DNA of 32,795 bases. Origin: Shewanella hafniensis (GTDB lineage Bacteria; Pseudomonadota; Gammaproteobacteria; Enterobacterales; Shewanellaceae). The notes below the pieces were generated by a model. That model did no database searches. It was given only the letters and a program-made list of their open reading frames with translations, and was not told the DNA's origin. A program made the position numbers and the translations under genes. The DNA is taken from NCBI RefSeq assembly GCF_019655335.1, contig NZ_BPFD01000053.1, positions 1-32,795 on the forward strand. The letters run 5' to 3'. Positions 16,307 to 24,703 of this stretch are shown one piece after another; position 1 is the stretch's first letter, and every line of letters starts with the position of its first letter.

Positions 16307-16428
16307 CAATCCTTCCCTTTGAAGCGCTATAAAGTTATCTCGCTGATAACAGGCTTTAGGCAATTGTATTTATTGAGATTACTATAAACCAGAAATCCCT
16401 GCCCTGCTACTGTTCACAATTGTAAAAC

Positions 16429-16457
16429 AAAAAAAGCCTGCTGACAGCAGGCTTTTT
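16429..16457 (-). terminator. Intrinsic terminator of asd (bidirectional shape)
   Basis: GCCTGCT (16436-16442) and AGCAGGC (16446-16452) form a 7-bp GC-rich stem with a 3-base loop, flanked by seven A (16429-16435) and five T (16453-16457). On the minus strand the stem is followed by seven T. It lies 28 bp after the asd stop. Confidence 0.92.
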
Positions 16458-16484
16458 CAATGGGCATGAAATGCAATCTCGTGC

Positions 16485-17501
16485 TTAGTAATAATCTCTC
16501 ACTAAGATCTCGGCAATTTGCACACTGTTCAAGGCTGCGCCCTTACGAATATTGTCTGACACCACCCACAGGTTAATCCCGTGAGAATGAGAGATATCCT
16601 TACGAATGCGGCCAACATAAACCGGATCGGTACCAGCACCATCGGTTACAGCCGTTGGATAGTCATCATCTGACTCAAACAACACCACTCCTTCGGCATT
16701 ACGCAGTAAAGCTTTAACGTCTTCTGCATCGACAGGCTGACGAGTTTCGATATTAATGGCTTCCGAGTGACCATAAAACACAGGTACACGTACAGCGGTT
16801 GCATTCACTAAAATCTCATCGTCACCGAAAATCTTCTGGGTTTCCCAGACCATTTTCATTTCTTCTTTGGTATAGCCGTTATCCATAAATTTATCGATTT
16901 GCGGCAATACGTTAAAAGCAATTTGCTTTGGATAAACTTCGGCTTCAGCAGGCAAACCTTGCAGCAGTTTAGTACACTGATGCGCTAACTCTTCAATGGC
17001 TTTTTTACCTGTACCCGAAACTGACTGGTACGTTGCCACATTAATGCGGCTGATACCATAGGCATCATAAATAGGCTTAAGCGCCACTAGCATTTGAATG
17101 GTTGAGCAATTTGGATTAGCGATGATATTGCGATTGCGGAAATCGGCGATAGCATGTGGATTCACTTCGGGTACGACCAAAGGAATATCGATGTCGTATC
17201 TAAAGTGCGAGGTGTTATCGATAACAACACAACCCGCTTCAGCCGCAATCGGTGCCCATTTGGCGGAAACATCACCCCCTGCGGAGAAGAAACCAATTTG
17301 AGCTTGGGTCCAATCGAAGGTTTCTACGTCGAGAATGGTAATTTGTTTGCCATGAAAGCTGACCGTTTCACCGGCGCTGCGGCTACTGGCTAAAGGGTAC
17401 AAATTTGCAACCGGGAAATTACGCTCTTCGAGGATCTCTATCATTGTTTGACCCACTGCGCCCGATGCACCTAAAACGACAACATTAAATTCCTGTGACA
17501 T
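16485..17501 (-). CDS. asd: Aspartate-semialdehyde dehydrogenase
   Basis: A 338-residue enzyme that reduces aspartyl phosphate to aspartate semialdehyde, feeding lysine/diaminopimelate, methionine and threonine synthesis. The N-terminal NADP fold reads FNVVVLGASGAVGQTM; the catalytic cysteine is C132 in IANPNCSTIQ; SVSGTGKKAIEEL follows; and the acid/base histidine is H245 in VFYGHSEAINIETR. This position between pdxB and the truA region is occupied in E. coli by usg, an Asd-like protein thought to be inactive. The intact Cys and His here argue for a working enzyme. Start ATG 17501 fits the family; CAGGAG is 13 bases upstream. It begins 2 bases after the pdxB stop, so the two are an operon. 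Confidence 0.95.
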   Translation of the reverse strand: MSQEFNVVVLGASGAVGQTMIEILEERNFPVANLYPLASSRSAGETVSFHGKQITILDVETFDWTQAQIGFFSAGGDVSAKWAPIAAEAGCVVIDNTSHFRYDIDIPLVVPEVNPHAIADFRNRNIIANPNCSTIQMLVALKPIYDAYGISRINVATYQSVSGTGKKAIEELAHQCTKLLQGLPAEAEVYPKQIAFNVLPQIDKFMDNGYTKEEMKMVWETQKIFGDDEILVNATAVRVPVFYGHSEAINIETRQPVDAEDVKALLRNAEGVVLFESDDDYPTAVTDGAGTDPVYVGRIRKDISHSHGINLWVVSDNIRKGAALNSVQIAEILVRDYY

Positions 17502-17503
17502 AG

Positions 17504-18634
17504 CTACTGACCGACTCCTGAAAAACCTAAATTGGACAACCAATCTACCTCAGATTGACCGTCATAAGCCAGCGCCAATGCACTAAATTCGCGTCTATGT
17601 TGGTGATTTTTTCTCATAGTGTCGAAGCCATTCTCATTTAAGAATGTATTTCTGAACATCTTGTCATCATCGCGCAAATCATAGACAAAACGCGCGAGCT
17701 GTAATAACGCTTTTTCATTCGGCGCTGTCGCAAGTTCGACCGCCTTAATGTTAAAGGTTGGTAAGAGATCCAGCAGGCTTTTATCGGCAGTGATATTCAG
17801 CAACTGACACAGGTTTTGGTAGAGCATAAAAGTGCCGCGCGCCTTACCTTCTAAGCTATAACCTGCGATATGCGGCGTAGCAAATTCGGCCAGTGGCACC
17901 AGTTCTGGCAGCGGTGTTGGCTCACCTTCCCACACATCGAGCACTAATTTAAGATCGTCACGTTGCTGCTTCACTTTAATAAGCGCCTGATTATCTATCA
18001 CATCACCGCGGCAGCAATTCACTAACCATGTATTGGGTTTGAGTGCCTTTAAGCGCGCCTCATCGAACAAATGTTTGGTTTTATGCTCGCCAGTGCGCGT
18101 GATGGGCACATGCAAACTGATGATATCGGCCTGCGCCATGATGGTATCTAAGCTCACAAAACTGCGCGGATCGCCCTCTGCAGCTTTGATGGGATCGTTA
18201 AGCAACACCTTAATACCATAGGCTTGCAAGCATTTAGCTGTTGCAGTACCGGTATTGCCCGCGCCCACGATGCCGACGACCTTGCCCTTAAGCGGCGAAT
18301 TAAAGCGCTGCGCTAACTCCAGCATAGCGATAAAAGCAAACTCCCCGACAGCAGTCGCATTGCAACCTGGTGCATTAGAGAAGGGAATATTTCGCTCAGC
18401 AAGATAGGTTAAATCCACATGATCTGTACCTATGGTGGCACTGCCGACAAATTTCAGCTTGTTATTGCCTGAGAGCAACTCGGCATTCACTTTGGTGACC
18501 GAGCGCACTAATAGCACATCGGCCTCGCGTACTTGCTCGGCGGTTAACGTGCGGCCGTTAACAGGAATAATGTCCCCGAGATCGCCAAATAGCGGTTCAA
18601 CATAGGGCATATTTTCATCGACTAAAATCTTCAT
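17504..18634 (-). CDS. pdxB: Erythronate-4-phosphate dehydrogenase
   Basis: A 376-residue D-2-hydroxyacid dehydrogenase (E. coli 378) for the second step of the DXP-dependent pyridoxal phosphate pathway. It begins MKILVDENMPYVEPLF as in E. coli. The NAD-binding motif is GAGNTG (124-129) in VGIVGAGNTGTATAKCL, followed by the catalytic region VNCCRGDVIDNQALI, DVWEGEPTP and ATPHIAGYSLEGKARGT. The C-terminal extension (about 290-376) is the PdxB dimerisation domain. I chose ATG 18634 over the GTG two codons earlier from alignment to the family start; AGGTG lies just upstream. asd follows after 2 bases. Confidence 0.96.
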   Translation of the reverse strand: MKILVDENMPYVEPLFGDLGDIIPVNGRTLTAEQVREADVLLVRSVTKVNAELLSGNNKLKFVGSATIGTDHVDLTYLAERNIPFSNAPGCNATAVGEFAFIAMLELAQRFNSPLKGKVVGIVGAGNTGTATAKCLQAYGIKVLLNDPIKAAEGDPRSFVSLDTIMAQADIISLHVPITRTGEHKTKHLFDEARLKALKPNTWLVNCCRGDVIDNQALIKVKQQRDDLKLVLDVWEGEPTPLPELVPLAEFATPHIAGYSLEGKARGTFMLYQNLCQLLNITADKSLLDLLPTFNIKAVELATAPNEKALLQLARFVYDLRDDDKMFRNTFLNENGFDTMRKNHQHRREFSALALAYDGQSEVDWLSNLGFSGVGQ

Positions 18635-18746
18635 GGGCACCTGATCGGATAAAAGTGGGAATGGAAGGCATCAAGATGCTCGGTATTCTAACAAGACTAA
18701 TGGGATAAATCCTTGTCGATGCAACAGGTTTACAAAAATCGCCCAT

Positions 18747-18772
18747 AAAAAAGGGAAGCCTAAGCTTCCCTT
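18747..18772 (-). terminator. Intrinsic terminator of fabB
   Basis: AAGGGAAGC (18751-18759) pairs perfectly with GCTTCCCTT (18764-18772) around a 4-base loop. On the minus strand the stem ends in six T (A residues 18747-18752). It is 22 bp past the fabB stop. Confidence 0.93.
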
Positions 18773-18794
18773 CTATCGCGTTTGATAAACAAAC

Positions 18795-20006
18795 TTATTT
18801 GAATTTACGCATCACTAGCGTGGCGTTTGTACCGCCAAAACCAAAGCTGTTACTCATGACAGTATTCAGCTCAGCATCACGATATTCACGAACGATAGGC
18901 ATGTCTTTCGCAGCGTCGTCCAGATTTTCGATATTGATGCTTGGGGCAATAAAGCTGTTTTCCATCATGATTAAGCTGTAAATCGCTTCATGTACGCCTG
19001 CGGCGCCTAATGCATGACCTGTCATAGACTTAGTCGATGCAATCGGTGGGCACTTGTCTTTGAAGACTTCACGTAGCGCTTCTAATTCGCGCACGTCGCC
19101 CACTGGCGTTGAAGTGCCGTGAGTGTTGATGTAATCGATTGGGGTATCGACATCCATCATCGCCATTTGCATACAACGCACAGCGCCTTCGCCAGATGGC
19201 GCTACCATGTCATAACCGTCTGAAGACGCGCCATAGCCAATCACTTCAGCGTAAATTTTTGCGCCGCGAGCCAGAGCATGCTCTAACTCTTCAACCACCA
19301 AAATACCGCCGCCGCCAGAGATCACAAAACCATCACGGTCTGCATCATAGGTACGAGAGGCTTTTTCCGGTGTGGCATTGTACTTAGTTGACAGTGCGCC
19401 CATAGCATCAAAGCCCATGGTCAGCGTCCAATCCACTTCTTCAGCACCACCGGCAAACACCATGTCTTGCTTACCCATTTGGATAAGTTCAACGGCGTGG
19501 CCAATACAGTGGGCGCTAGTTGCACAGGCTGAACTGATAGAATAGTTCATGCCTTTAATTTTAAATGGCGTGGCTAAACAAGCGCTGGCCGTGCTCGACA
19601 TGATGCGAGGCACAATATACGGACCAACACGTTTAACGCCTTTTTCACGCAGTGTATCGGCAGATTGCACTTGGTTAGACGATGATGCGCCGCCTGTACC
19701 GACAATCAAACCGACGCGCGGATCTGAATACTGCTCTTCAGTTAAATTGGCATCGCTAACGGCTTCTTGCATCGCAATGTAAGCATAGGCAGCGGCATCG
19801 CCCATGAAGCGTAGCGCTTTACGATCGATATGCTCAGCTGGGTTTAACTTGATGTCACCCCATACGTGGCTACGTAACTGCATCTCTTCAAACTGAGCTG
19901 AATGCGTAATACCACTGCGGCCCGCTTTCAGTGACTCGGTCACTTCTTGCTTGTTATTACCGATACTTGAAACAACACCCATTCCGGTGATCACGACTCT
20001 TTTCAT
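18795..20006 (-). CDS. fabB: 3-oxoacyl-[acyl-carrier-protein] synthase I
   Basis: A 403-residue condensing enzyme (E. coli FabB 406) that elongates acyl-ACP and is needed for unsaturated fatty acid synthesis. The KAS I active site is complete: C161 in SISSACATSAH, H296 in NTHGTSTPVGD and H331 in KSMTGHALGAAG. The N-terminus MKRVVITGMGVVSSIGNNKQEV matches FabB, so I start at ATG 20006 although the frame continues upstream to 20120. The only nearby ribosome-site candidate is a weak GGA about 10 bases away, and an in-frame ATG lies 5 codons upstream. It is divergent from mnmC, with the shared promoter region at 20007-20144, and has its own terminator. Confidence 0.97.
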   Translation of the reverse strand: MKRVVITGMGVVSSIGNNKQEVTESLKAGRSGITHSAQFEEMQLRSHVWGDIKLNPAEHIDRKALRFMGDAAAYAYIAMQEAVSDANLTEEQYSDPRVGLIVGTGGASSSNQVQSADTLREKGVKRVGPYIVPRIMSSTASACLATPFKIKGMNYSISSACATSAHCIGHAVELIQMGKQDMVFAGGAEEVDWTLTMGFDAMGALSTKYNATPEKASRTYDADRDGFVISGGGGILVVEELEHALARGAKIYAEVIGYGASSDGYDMVAPSGEGAVRCMQMAMMDVDTPIDYINTHGTSTPVGDVRELEALREVFKDKCPPIASTKSMTGHALGAAGVHEAIYSLIMMENSFIAPSINIENLDDAAKDMPIVREYRDAELNTVMSNSFGFGGTNATLVMRKFK

Positions 20007-20144
20007 TTTATTGCTATCCATTGTGTACATGTCAGTACCTACTTTTCGCTGAGCCAATAGTATCTGTTTTGACTCAATTAAGTGGTCAGCTTTCCATAAA
20101 GGCGAGTAAAATAATGCCAATTATGAGACCGAGAGTAAATTTCT

Positions 20145-22286
20145 TTGACTGCAGAGCCCAATAAACCTTGCCAAATTAAGCGTGATTACCAGCAATTAAT
20201 CAACCTTTATCCCGCAACAGCTCACACTGATGCACACTATCTCAGCAAGTTGAGCATTTATCAGCAGCGGGTATTTGAGGCTCATTCACAGCAAAAACTC
20301 TTAGTATTAGGCCAAATTGGTTTAGGTAACGGGCTTGAACTCTTATCTTGGTGGCGCACTCAGGCGAATCCTAGCCAACGTTTACTCCTTAAGGTGTTCG
20401 AACCTAATCCGATTAATGCGTACGAACTTAAATCACTTTGGGATCAATCACTCACTCTTGTGAAAGAAACCCCATTCGAGCCACATCTTGAATCAAAGCA
20501 AGCGTCAGCGTTGGAGTGTAAATCTAAGCTCAGCCAGCTTGCTCAAACCTTACTCGATGCTGAGCCGACGGCTATTATAGGTTGCCAGAGATTAATTTTT
20601 GATGACGGTCGTACCACTATCGACCTGCACTTTGGTGATATTCAAACCCAGCTCAGTTCACTCAGCCATTCGCCAATGCATCCGGTTCAACACTGGTTGA
20701 TATTGCCTCACCTGCTACAGGCGCTACATCATCAAAGCCACTGGCAGATGGCAAAACTCAGTGACGATAGCGCGACCATTGCCACTATTGGATTAAGCGA
20801 ATCAAGCGGATTAAGTGAAACAACAGTCAACCGTTTCCAAGCCTGCGGCTTTACTGTGAGCGATATCAATGAACTTGGTACCAAAGCTCTGGGTATCAAT
20901 GCTCTTGGTATACATCAGCCAGTCACATTGATTAATCACCAGCCTGACGCCGTACTGCTACACGAGCGCCAAGTCTTACGTCAGCAAGACGCTAAAGCCT
21001 ATGCCTTTAATCCTATGGCTGCAATCTTATCCTCGGCGACGCAAAGCTCAATTGCCATCATAGGCGGCGGCTTAGCCTCAGCGCATTTGGCGCTGTCTTT
21101 AGCCGAGCGCGGCCAAGGCGCAAAGGTATTTTGTAAAGATGCCGAGCTAGGCCAAGGCGCATCGGGCAATCGCCAAGGAGCCATTTATCCGCTGCTGACC
21201 CCAGAAAATGACGAGCTGAGCCACTTTTTCCAACAGGCATTTTTATTTAGCCGACGTCGAGTGCAGGCGCTGACATCCGCCCCCGCTGACAATCAGACGC
21301 CGATTTCCCATGATTTTTGCGGCGTATTGCAAACCGCCCACGATGAACGCAGCCAATTACGACTCGATAAAATCATTCAAGGCCAACCTTGGCCAAGTGA
21401 AATCGCCTACGCCGTCGATGCTGAGCAAGCCAATGCAATTGCCAAAATCAATCTCGATAAGCCAGGCTTTTTTTATCCCTTAGGTGGCTGGGTTTGCCCA
21501 TTTGAATATGCAGAAGCTGCGATACAAAAAACGATGCAACTGGCCGATGTTAGCGTCTCGCTCAATACCGACATCCTTGCCATTGAACGCCAAAGCGATG
21601 GCTGGGTTTTGTTAACTGAAAAGGAACGTTTCGGGCCCTTCGCGCAACTGGTACTCGCCAATGGCGCAGAATTGACACAGTTTGATGCCAGCAACAAATT
21701 ACAAATGAGCCCCTTTCGCGGCCAAGTCAGCCATGTGCCCGCTCAATTTCAATTGAGTCAGCTCGCAACTGTGCTGTGCGCAAACGGTTATTTAACGCCA
21801 AGTCACCAAGGACTCCACTGCCTTGGCGCGAGTTACGTTAAAGAACCCGAGCATTTAGACTTTTGCCCGCAGGAACAACAAGAAAACCTCATGAAAATGC
21901 ACGAGAGTTATCCGAACCAAAGCTGGCTTGAAGATATCGACATGAATGGCAACAATGCCCGCGTCGGCGTGCGTATGGTGACGCGGGATCATTTCCCTAT
22001 GATGGGCTGCGCGCCCGATGTGGCGAAAATTCTTGAGGATTATGAGCAACATCAACTCACTAAAGAAAGTCGCCACTACTGGCAAACCACGCCAGCGCCG
22101 GTGCATCAAGGACTGTATATTCTTGGTGGGTTAGGCTCACGGGGACTCAGTTCTGGGCCACTGGCCGCCGAATGTCTCGCGGCGCAGCTTTGCGGCGAAC
22201 CAATACCGCTCGATAAAGAAACCCTGTGTAAACTCAACCCCAATCGCATGTGGCTGCGAAAATTGCTCAAGGGTAAAGCGCTCTAG
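20145..22286 (+). CDS. mnmC: MnmC-type tRNA modification protein with a degenerate methyltransferase half
   Basis: A 713-residue homologue of MnmC, which finishes 5-methylaminomethyl-2-thiouridine at tRNA wobble U34. The C-terminal FAD oxidoreductase half (from about 300) looks intact: IAIIGGGLASAHLALSLAERG with the dinucleotide motif at 307-311, GQGASGNRQGAIYPLL at about 336-351, and a conserved FAD-domain end (LGGLGSRGLSSGPLAAECLA). The N-terminal methyltransferase half has diverged: the SAM loop ESGFGTGLNF of E. coli reads GQIGLGNGLEL (56-66), and where E. coli has DGFAPAKNP this protein reads ILPHLLQAL (186-194). The start is TTG 20145; an in-frame TAA lies only 9 bases upstream and no usable ATG follows for about 175 codons. 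It is divergent from fabB. Confidence 0.9.
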   Translation: MTAEPNKPCQIKRDYQQLINLYPATAHTDAHYLSKLSIYQQRVFEAHSQQKLLVLGQIGLGNGLELLSWWRTQANPSQRLLLKVFEPNPINAYELKSLWDQSLTLVKETPFEPHLESKQASALECKSKLSQLAQTLLDAEPTAIIGCQRLIFDDGRTTIDLHFGDIQTQLSSLSHSPMHPVQHWLILPHLLQALHHQSHWQMAKLSDDSATIATIGLSESSGLSETTVNRFQACGFTVSDINELGTKALGINALGIHQPVTLINHQPDAVLLHERQVLRQQDAKAYAFNPMAAILSSATQSSIAIIGGGLASAHLALSLAERGQGAKVFCKDAELGQGASGNRQGAIYPLLTPENDELSHFFQQAFLFSRRRVQALTSAPADNQTPISHDFCGVLQTAHDERSQLRLDKIIQGQPWPSEIAYAVDAEQANAIAKINLDKPGFFYPLGGWVCPFEYAEAAIQKTMQLADVSVSLNTDILAIERQSDGWVLLTEKERFGPFAQLVLANGAELTQFDASNKLQMSPFRGQVSHVPAQFQLSQLATVLCANGYLTPSHQGLHCLGASYVKEPEHLDFCPQEQQENLMKMHESYPNQSWLEDIDMNGNNARVGVRMVTRDHFPMMGCAPDVAKILEDYEQHQLTKESRHYWQTTPAPVHQGLYILGGLGSRGLSSGPLAAECLAAQLCGEPIPLDKETLCKLNPNRMWLRKLLKGKAL

Positions 22287-22325
22287 GTAATCAATCGCTA
22301 GAAAAATAACGTTTTTGAGCGCTAT

Positions 22326-22361
22326 AAAAAAGGGACTAAGTCTCTGCTTAATCCCTTTTTT
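22326..22361. terminator. Bidirectional terminator between mnmC and the SPOUT methyltransferase gene
   Basis: AAAAAAGGGA (22326-22335) pairs with TCCCTTTTTT (22352-22361), extended by an inner TAAG/CTTA pairing. T-runs end the stem on both strands, so it can serve mnmC (plus, stop 40 bp upstream) and the minus-strand operon that ends at 22382. Confidence 0.93.
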
Positions 22362-22381
22362 AAATGTTTTCTGTAAACCAC

Positions 22382-23146
22382 TTAAGCGGCTGTAATGACT
22401 ATCGCGTTATCACTGCTGCTAGGTTCAAGGCTGCTAGACTCAAGACTGCTAGCTCCAACATGTCGAGGTTTTCGCGGCGCTCTGGGCACTTTTACCCGAG
22501 TACGATTGTTGTTATCGCGACTCTGGCGGATCAGCTCATCACCGCTTATGTTCGATGCTAGGCTTGCAGCCTCACGGTGAGATTTCGCCAATCTGTCGTA
22601 TAACAACACATTGACCGACGCAGCAAGATTCATACAACCGACCGTAGGCACATACACTACCGCATCGGCTTTATCGATAATCTCTTGGCCAATGGTGCCA
22701 TCTTCAGGACCAAACACATAAAAGGCTTTCGCGGGATGGACAAAATCCGGCAGCGGCGTCGCGCCAACTACCAAATCCACGCAGATGAGCTTAGTGTCCG
22801 CCGGAATAGAGGCGAGTAATGAAGTGACACCCGTGAGCGGAATGCGCTCTCCAGCATCCTTAGTATCGACATGGTATTGCACTGCACCCGAACGCGCGGC
22901 TAACTCGTAGCGCCTGCCGGTATAAAATACGCCATCGACACCATAACAACCCGATGCGCGCATTATACCGCCGACATTAACGGGCGTTTTAGGATTCACT
23001 AAACCGATAAATACCGCGCTGGCATCGAGCGTTTGCTCACAGGCAAATTCAGCACTCGGCATTTCTGTACTCGTTACTTCGGTACTAGTCACTGCAGTAT
23101 GAGTCACTTGCTCGTTGTCAGTCATAGGCATAACGCTAGGCAACAT
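22382..23146 (-). CDS. SpoU/TrmH-family RNA 2'-O-methyltransferase, target unknown
   Basis: A 254-residue SPOUT-fold methyltransferase. The three SpoU motifs are recognisable: NVGGIMRASGCYGVD (motif 1), KAFYVFGPEDGTIG (motif 2) and VYVPTVGCMNLAASVNVLLYDR (motif 3), the last two forming the knotted SAM site. Family members methylate a ribose in tRNA or rRNA; I cannot name the target. The N-terminus (about 40 residues, TAVTSTEVTSTE) and C-terminus (SSLESSSLEPSSS after a basic RVKVPRAPRKPRH) are low-complexity extensions, the latter encoded by a 15-bp DNA repeat. ATG 23146 has AGG 8 bases upstream and overlaps the yfcL stop by 11 bases. It is the last gene of the prmB/aroC-side operon. Confidence 0.85.
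   Translation of the reverse strand: MLPSVMPMTDNEQVTHTAVTSTEVTSTEMPSAEFACEQTLDASAVFIGLVNPKTPVNVGGIMRASGCYGVDGVFYTGRRYELAARSGAVQYHVDTKDAGERIPLTGVTSLLASIPADTKLICVDLVVGATPLPDFVHPAKAFYVFGPEDGTIGQEIIDKADAVVYVPTVGCMNLAASVNVLLYDRLAKSHREAASLASNISGDELIRQSRDNNNRTRVKVPRAPRKPRHVGASSLESSSLEPSSSDNAIVITAA
22415..22459. repeat. Three imperfect 15-bp tandem units in the methyltransferase gene
   Basis: Units at 22415-22429, 22430-22444 and 22445-22459 share GCTGCTAGNNTCAAG with a few changes in the third. They encode the Ser/Leu/Glu-rich C-terminal tail, so copy number may vary without damaging the SPOUT fold. Confidence 0.7.
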
Positions 23147-23420
23147 CAAATTCGCCTACAATCCATGCATGCAGCTGTGCCCATGCCTGTTCAACCAAGG
23201 CATAATCGGCATCATTTAATTCTTGGCGCGCGAGCGCTAAACAGTCGGTCATTTTCAACATAAGGGCATCGAGGTCGGTTGCACCCTGCGCTTCAAGTTG
23301 CGATAACACAACGGCGACATGGCCCTGTAAATAGCCACAGGCAAACAAAGCATCGTCATCACCATGGCTGACTACACTGGCGATCCACTGTTCTAATGCG
23401 TCTTCGTAATGCTCTAACAT
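23136..23420 (-). CDS. yfcL: YfcL family protein
   Basis: A 94-residue soluble, acidic, helical protein similar to E. coli YfcL: DDALFACGYLQGHVAVVLSQLE corresponds to the most conserved part of that family (DDELFASGYLRGHL in E. coli). The function is unknown. The start is ATG 23420. It begins 5 bases after the stop of the kinase-like gene and overlaps the downstream methyltransferase start by 11 bases, so the three are probably co-transcribed and translationally coupled. In E. coli yfcL likewise neighbours mnmC. Confidence 0.85.
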   Translation of the reverse strand: MLEHYEDALEQWIASVVSHGDDDALFACGYLQGHVAVVLSQLEAQGATDLDALMLKMTDCLALARQELNDADYALVEQAWAQLHAWIVGEFDVA

Positions 23421-23425
23421 TGGGT

Positions 23426-24604
23426 CTAACTCTCCATTAATACTGGATTGGTCGACACATCTGCTGCGACCAATAAATCTGGATTGGCCACCTGATACAT
23501 GACGTAATCATGGTAGCCCGTCGTCACTTTATAATAGCCGCCAAGCTCGCTATCTAATTTAGGGTCGCCACTATCCACAATTAGTGGCCGTCCATCAAGT
23601 GCTTTTAGCTTAGTTTTTGTGGCGAGGATAATAATATTGTCTTTTCCGATGCGCCGAATGAGCTCAGGCGACAACTGTTGATTGCCGCGCCCTAAGATAT
23701 GGCCTTGGCCGCCAATTAAAGTAATCACCAACTTAGTCGGCTTATCTTGGGTCAGTTCAAGTAATTCATTCGCGGTTAAGTCACTGCCGACAAGGTTTTT
23801 ATCTTGAATGATATCAACACCTAGCAGGGTATTGTCCAGAGCTAACTCTTCCATCACAAAGGCAACCGTACTGCCAGAGCCCATGATGTACAGCTCATCT
23901 TCCATTTGATTAATCACATCGGCGGCGATATCGGCCAGCACGAGTTCATCGACTTCCTTACCGCCCATCTTAACCGCTTGCACATAACGCGGTTCGGCGG
24001 GCACTAAAAGCTCGCCAAATCGTTTGGCGCGCACTGTGCCTTGGCGAAAAGCTACTTCGTCGATATCCATCACATCGGCGGACATCAAACTAACGAGTTC
24101 GCCATCGAGCAACATTTTAACCACCATGCCAGAGGCATGGGGCGTAATACCGTAAACGCCGGAATGAATTTTCACGCCAGCGGGCACGCCTAGTACAGGG
24201 AGTTTGTCGTCGATAGTGGCTTGCTCAAACACAGAATAAATATCGCGGGCCGTGCCGTCACCACCGGCAAAGAGCAGTAAATCCAGCGGTTCATCCAGCA
24301 GCGCACGCACAACGGCCTGCGTATCCAGTGCCTGTGTTTTATCCGGGGTTTGATACACCACTCGCGTGGTAAAACCCAGTGACTTTGCTGCGTCTTCACC
24401 CATGATGCCCGAAGCGGTAATAACCTCGATGTCATCGGCATAATCACGGATAACCTCAAGGGCCTGCATCATACGCAAAGCGGCTTTGGGTTCGGCGCCC
24501 AAGGCAAGCGCCTCTTCGGCAACGCCATCGCTGCCCTTAAGGCCAACACTGCCACCTAAGCCAGCCAATGGATTGATCACTAACCCTAAACGAAACCGAA
24601 TCAC
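23426..24604 (-). CDS. ATP-NAD kinase family protein (COG3199-like), function unknown
   Basis: A 392-residue protein with the nucleotide-binding signature of NAD kinases and diacylglycerol kinases: NPLAGLGG near residue 11 and LLFAGGDGTARDIYSV with GGDGT at 114-118. A third conserved patch is GVKIHSGVYGITP. It is about 100 residues longer than classical NadK and lacks the full NadK pattern, so it probably phosphorylates a different or modified substrate; no function can be assigned. It starts with GTG 24604, supported by GAGGT 6 bases upstream. A 99-bp gap follows the MFS gene, and yfcL begins 5 bases after its stop. Confidence 0.8.
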   Translation of the reverse strand: MIRFRLGLVINPLAGLGGSVGLKGSDGVAEEALALGAEPKAALRMMQALEVIRDYADDIEVITASGIMGEDAAKSLGFTTRVVYQTPDKTQALDTQAVVRALLDEPLDLLLFAGGDGTARDIYSVFEQATIDDKLPVLGVPAGVKIHSGVYGITPHASGMVVKMLLDGELVSLMSADVMDIDEVAFRQGTVRAKRFGELLVPAEPRYVQAVKMGGKEVDELVLADIAADVINQMEDELYIMGSGSTVAFVMEELALDNTLLGVDIIQDKNLVGSDLTANELLELTQDKPTKLVITLIGGQGHILGRGNQQLSPELIRRIGKDNIIILATKTKLKALDGRPLIVDSGDPKLDSELGGYYKVTTGYHDYVMYQVANPDLLVAADVSTNPVLMES

Positions 24605-24703
24605 CTTTTACCTCACTTAACGCAATCTTGGTATTTTTATCTTTATATTTTAGTATCTTAATAGATGCTTTTAATCGTGATTGATATTGCTAGATTGACA
24701 TTG

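Noticed and set aside
16485..17501. Annotation as usg by position
   Set aside because: The catalytic Cys and His of aspartate-semialdehyde dehydrogenase are present, so asd is the better call.
20075..20105. Possible FadR site (GACCACTT, minus strand) in the fabB promoter region
   Set aside because: Only one half-site resembles the FadR consensus; the other half does not match, so it is not called.
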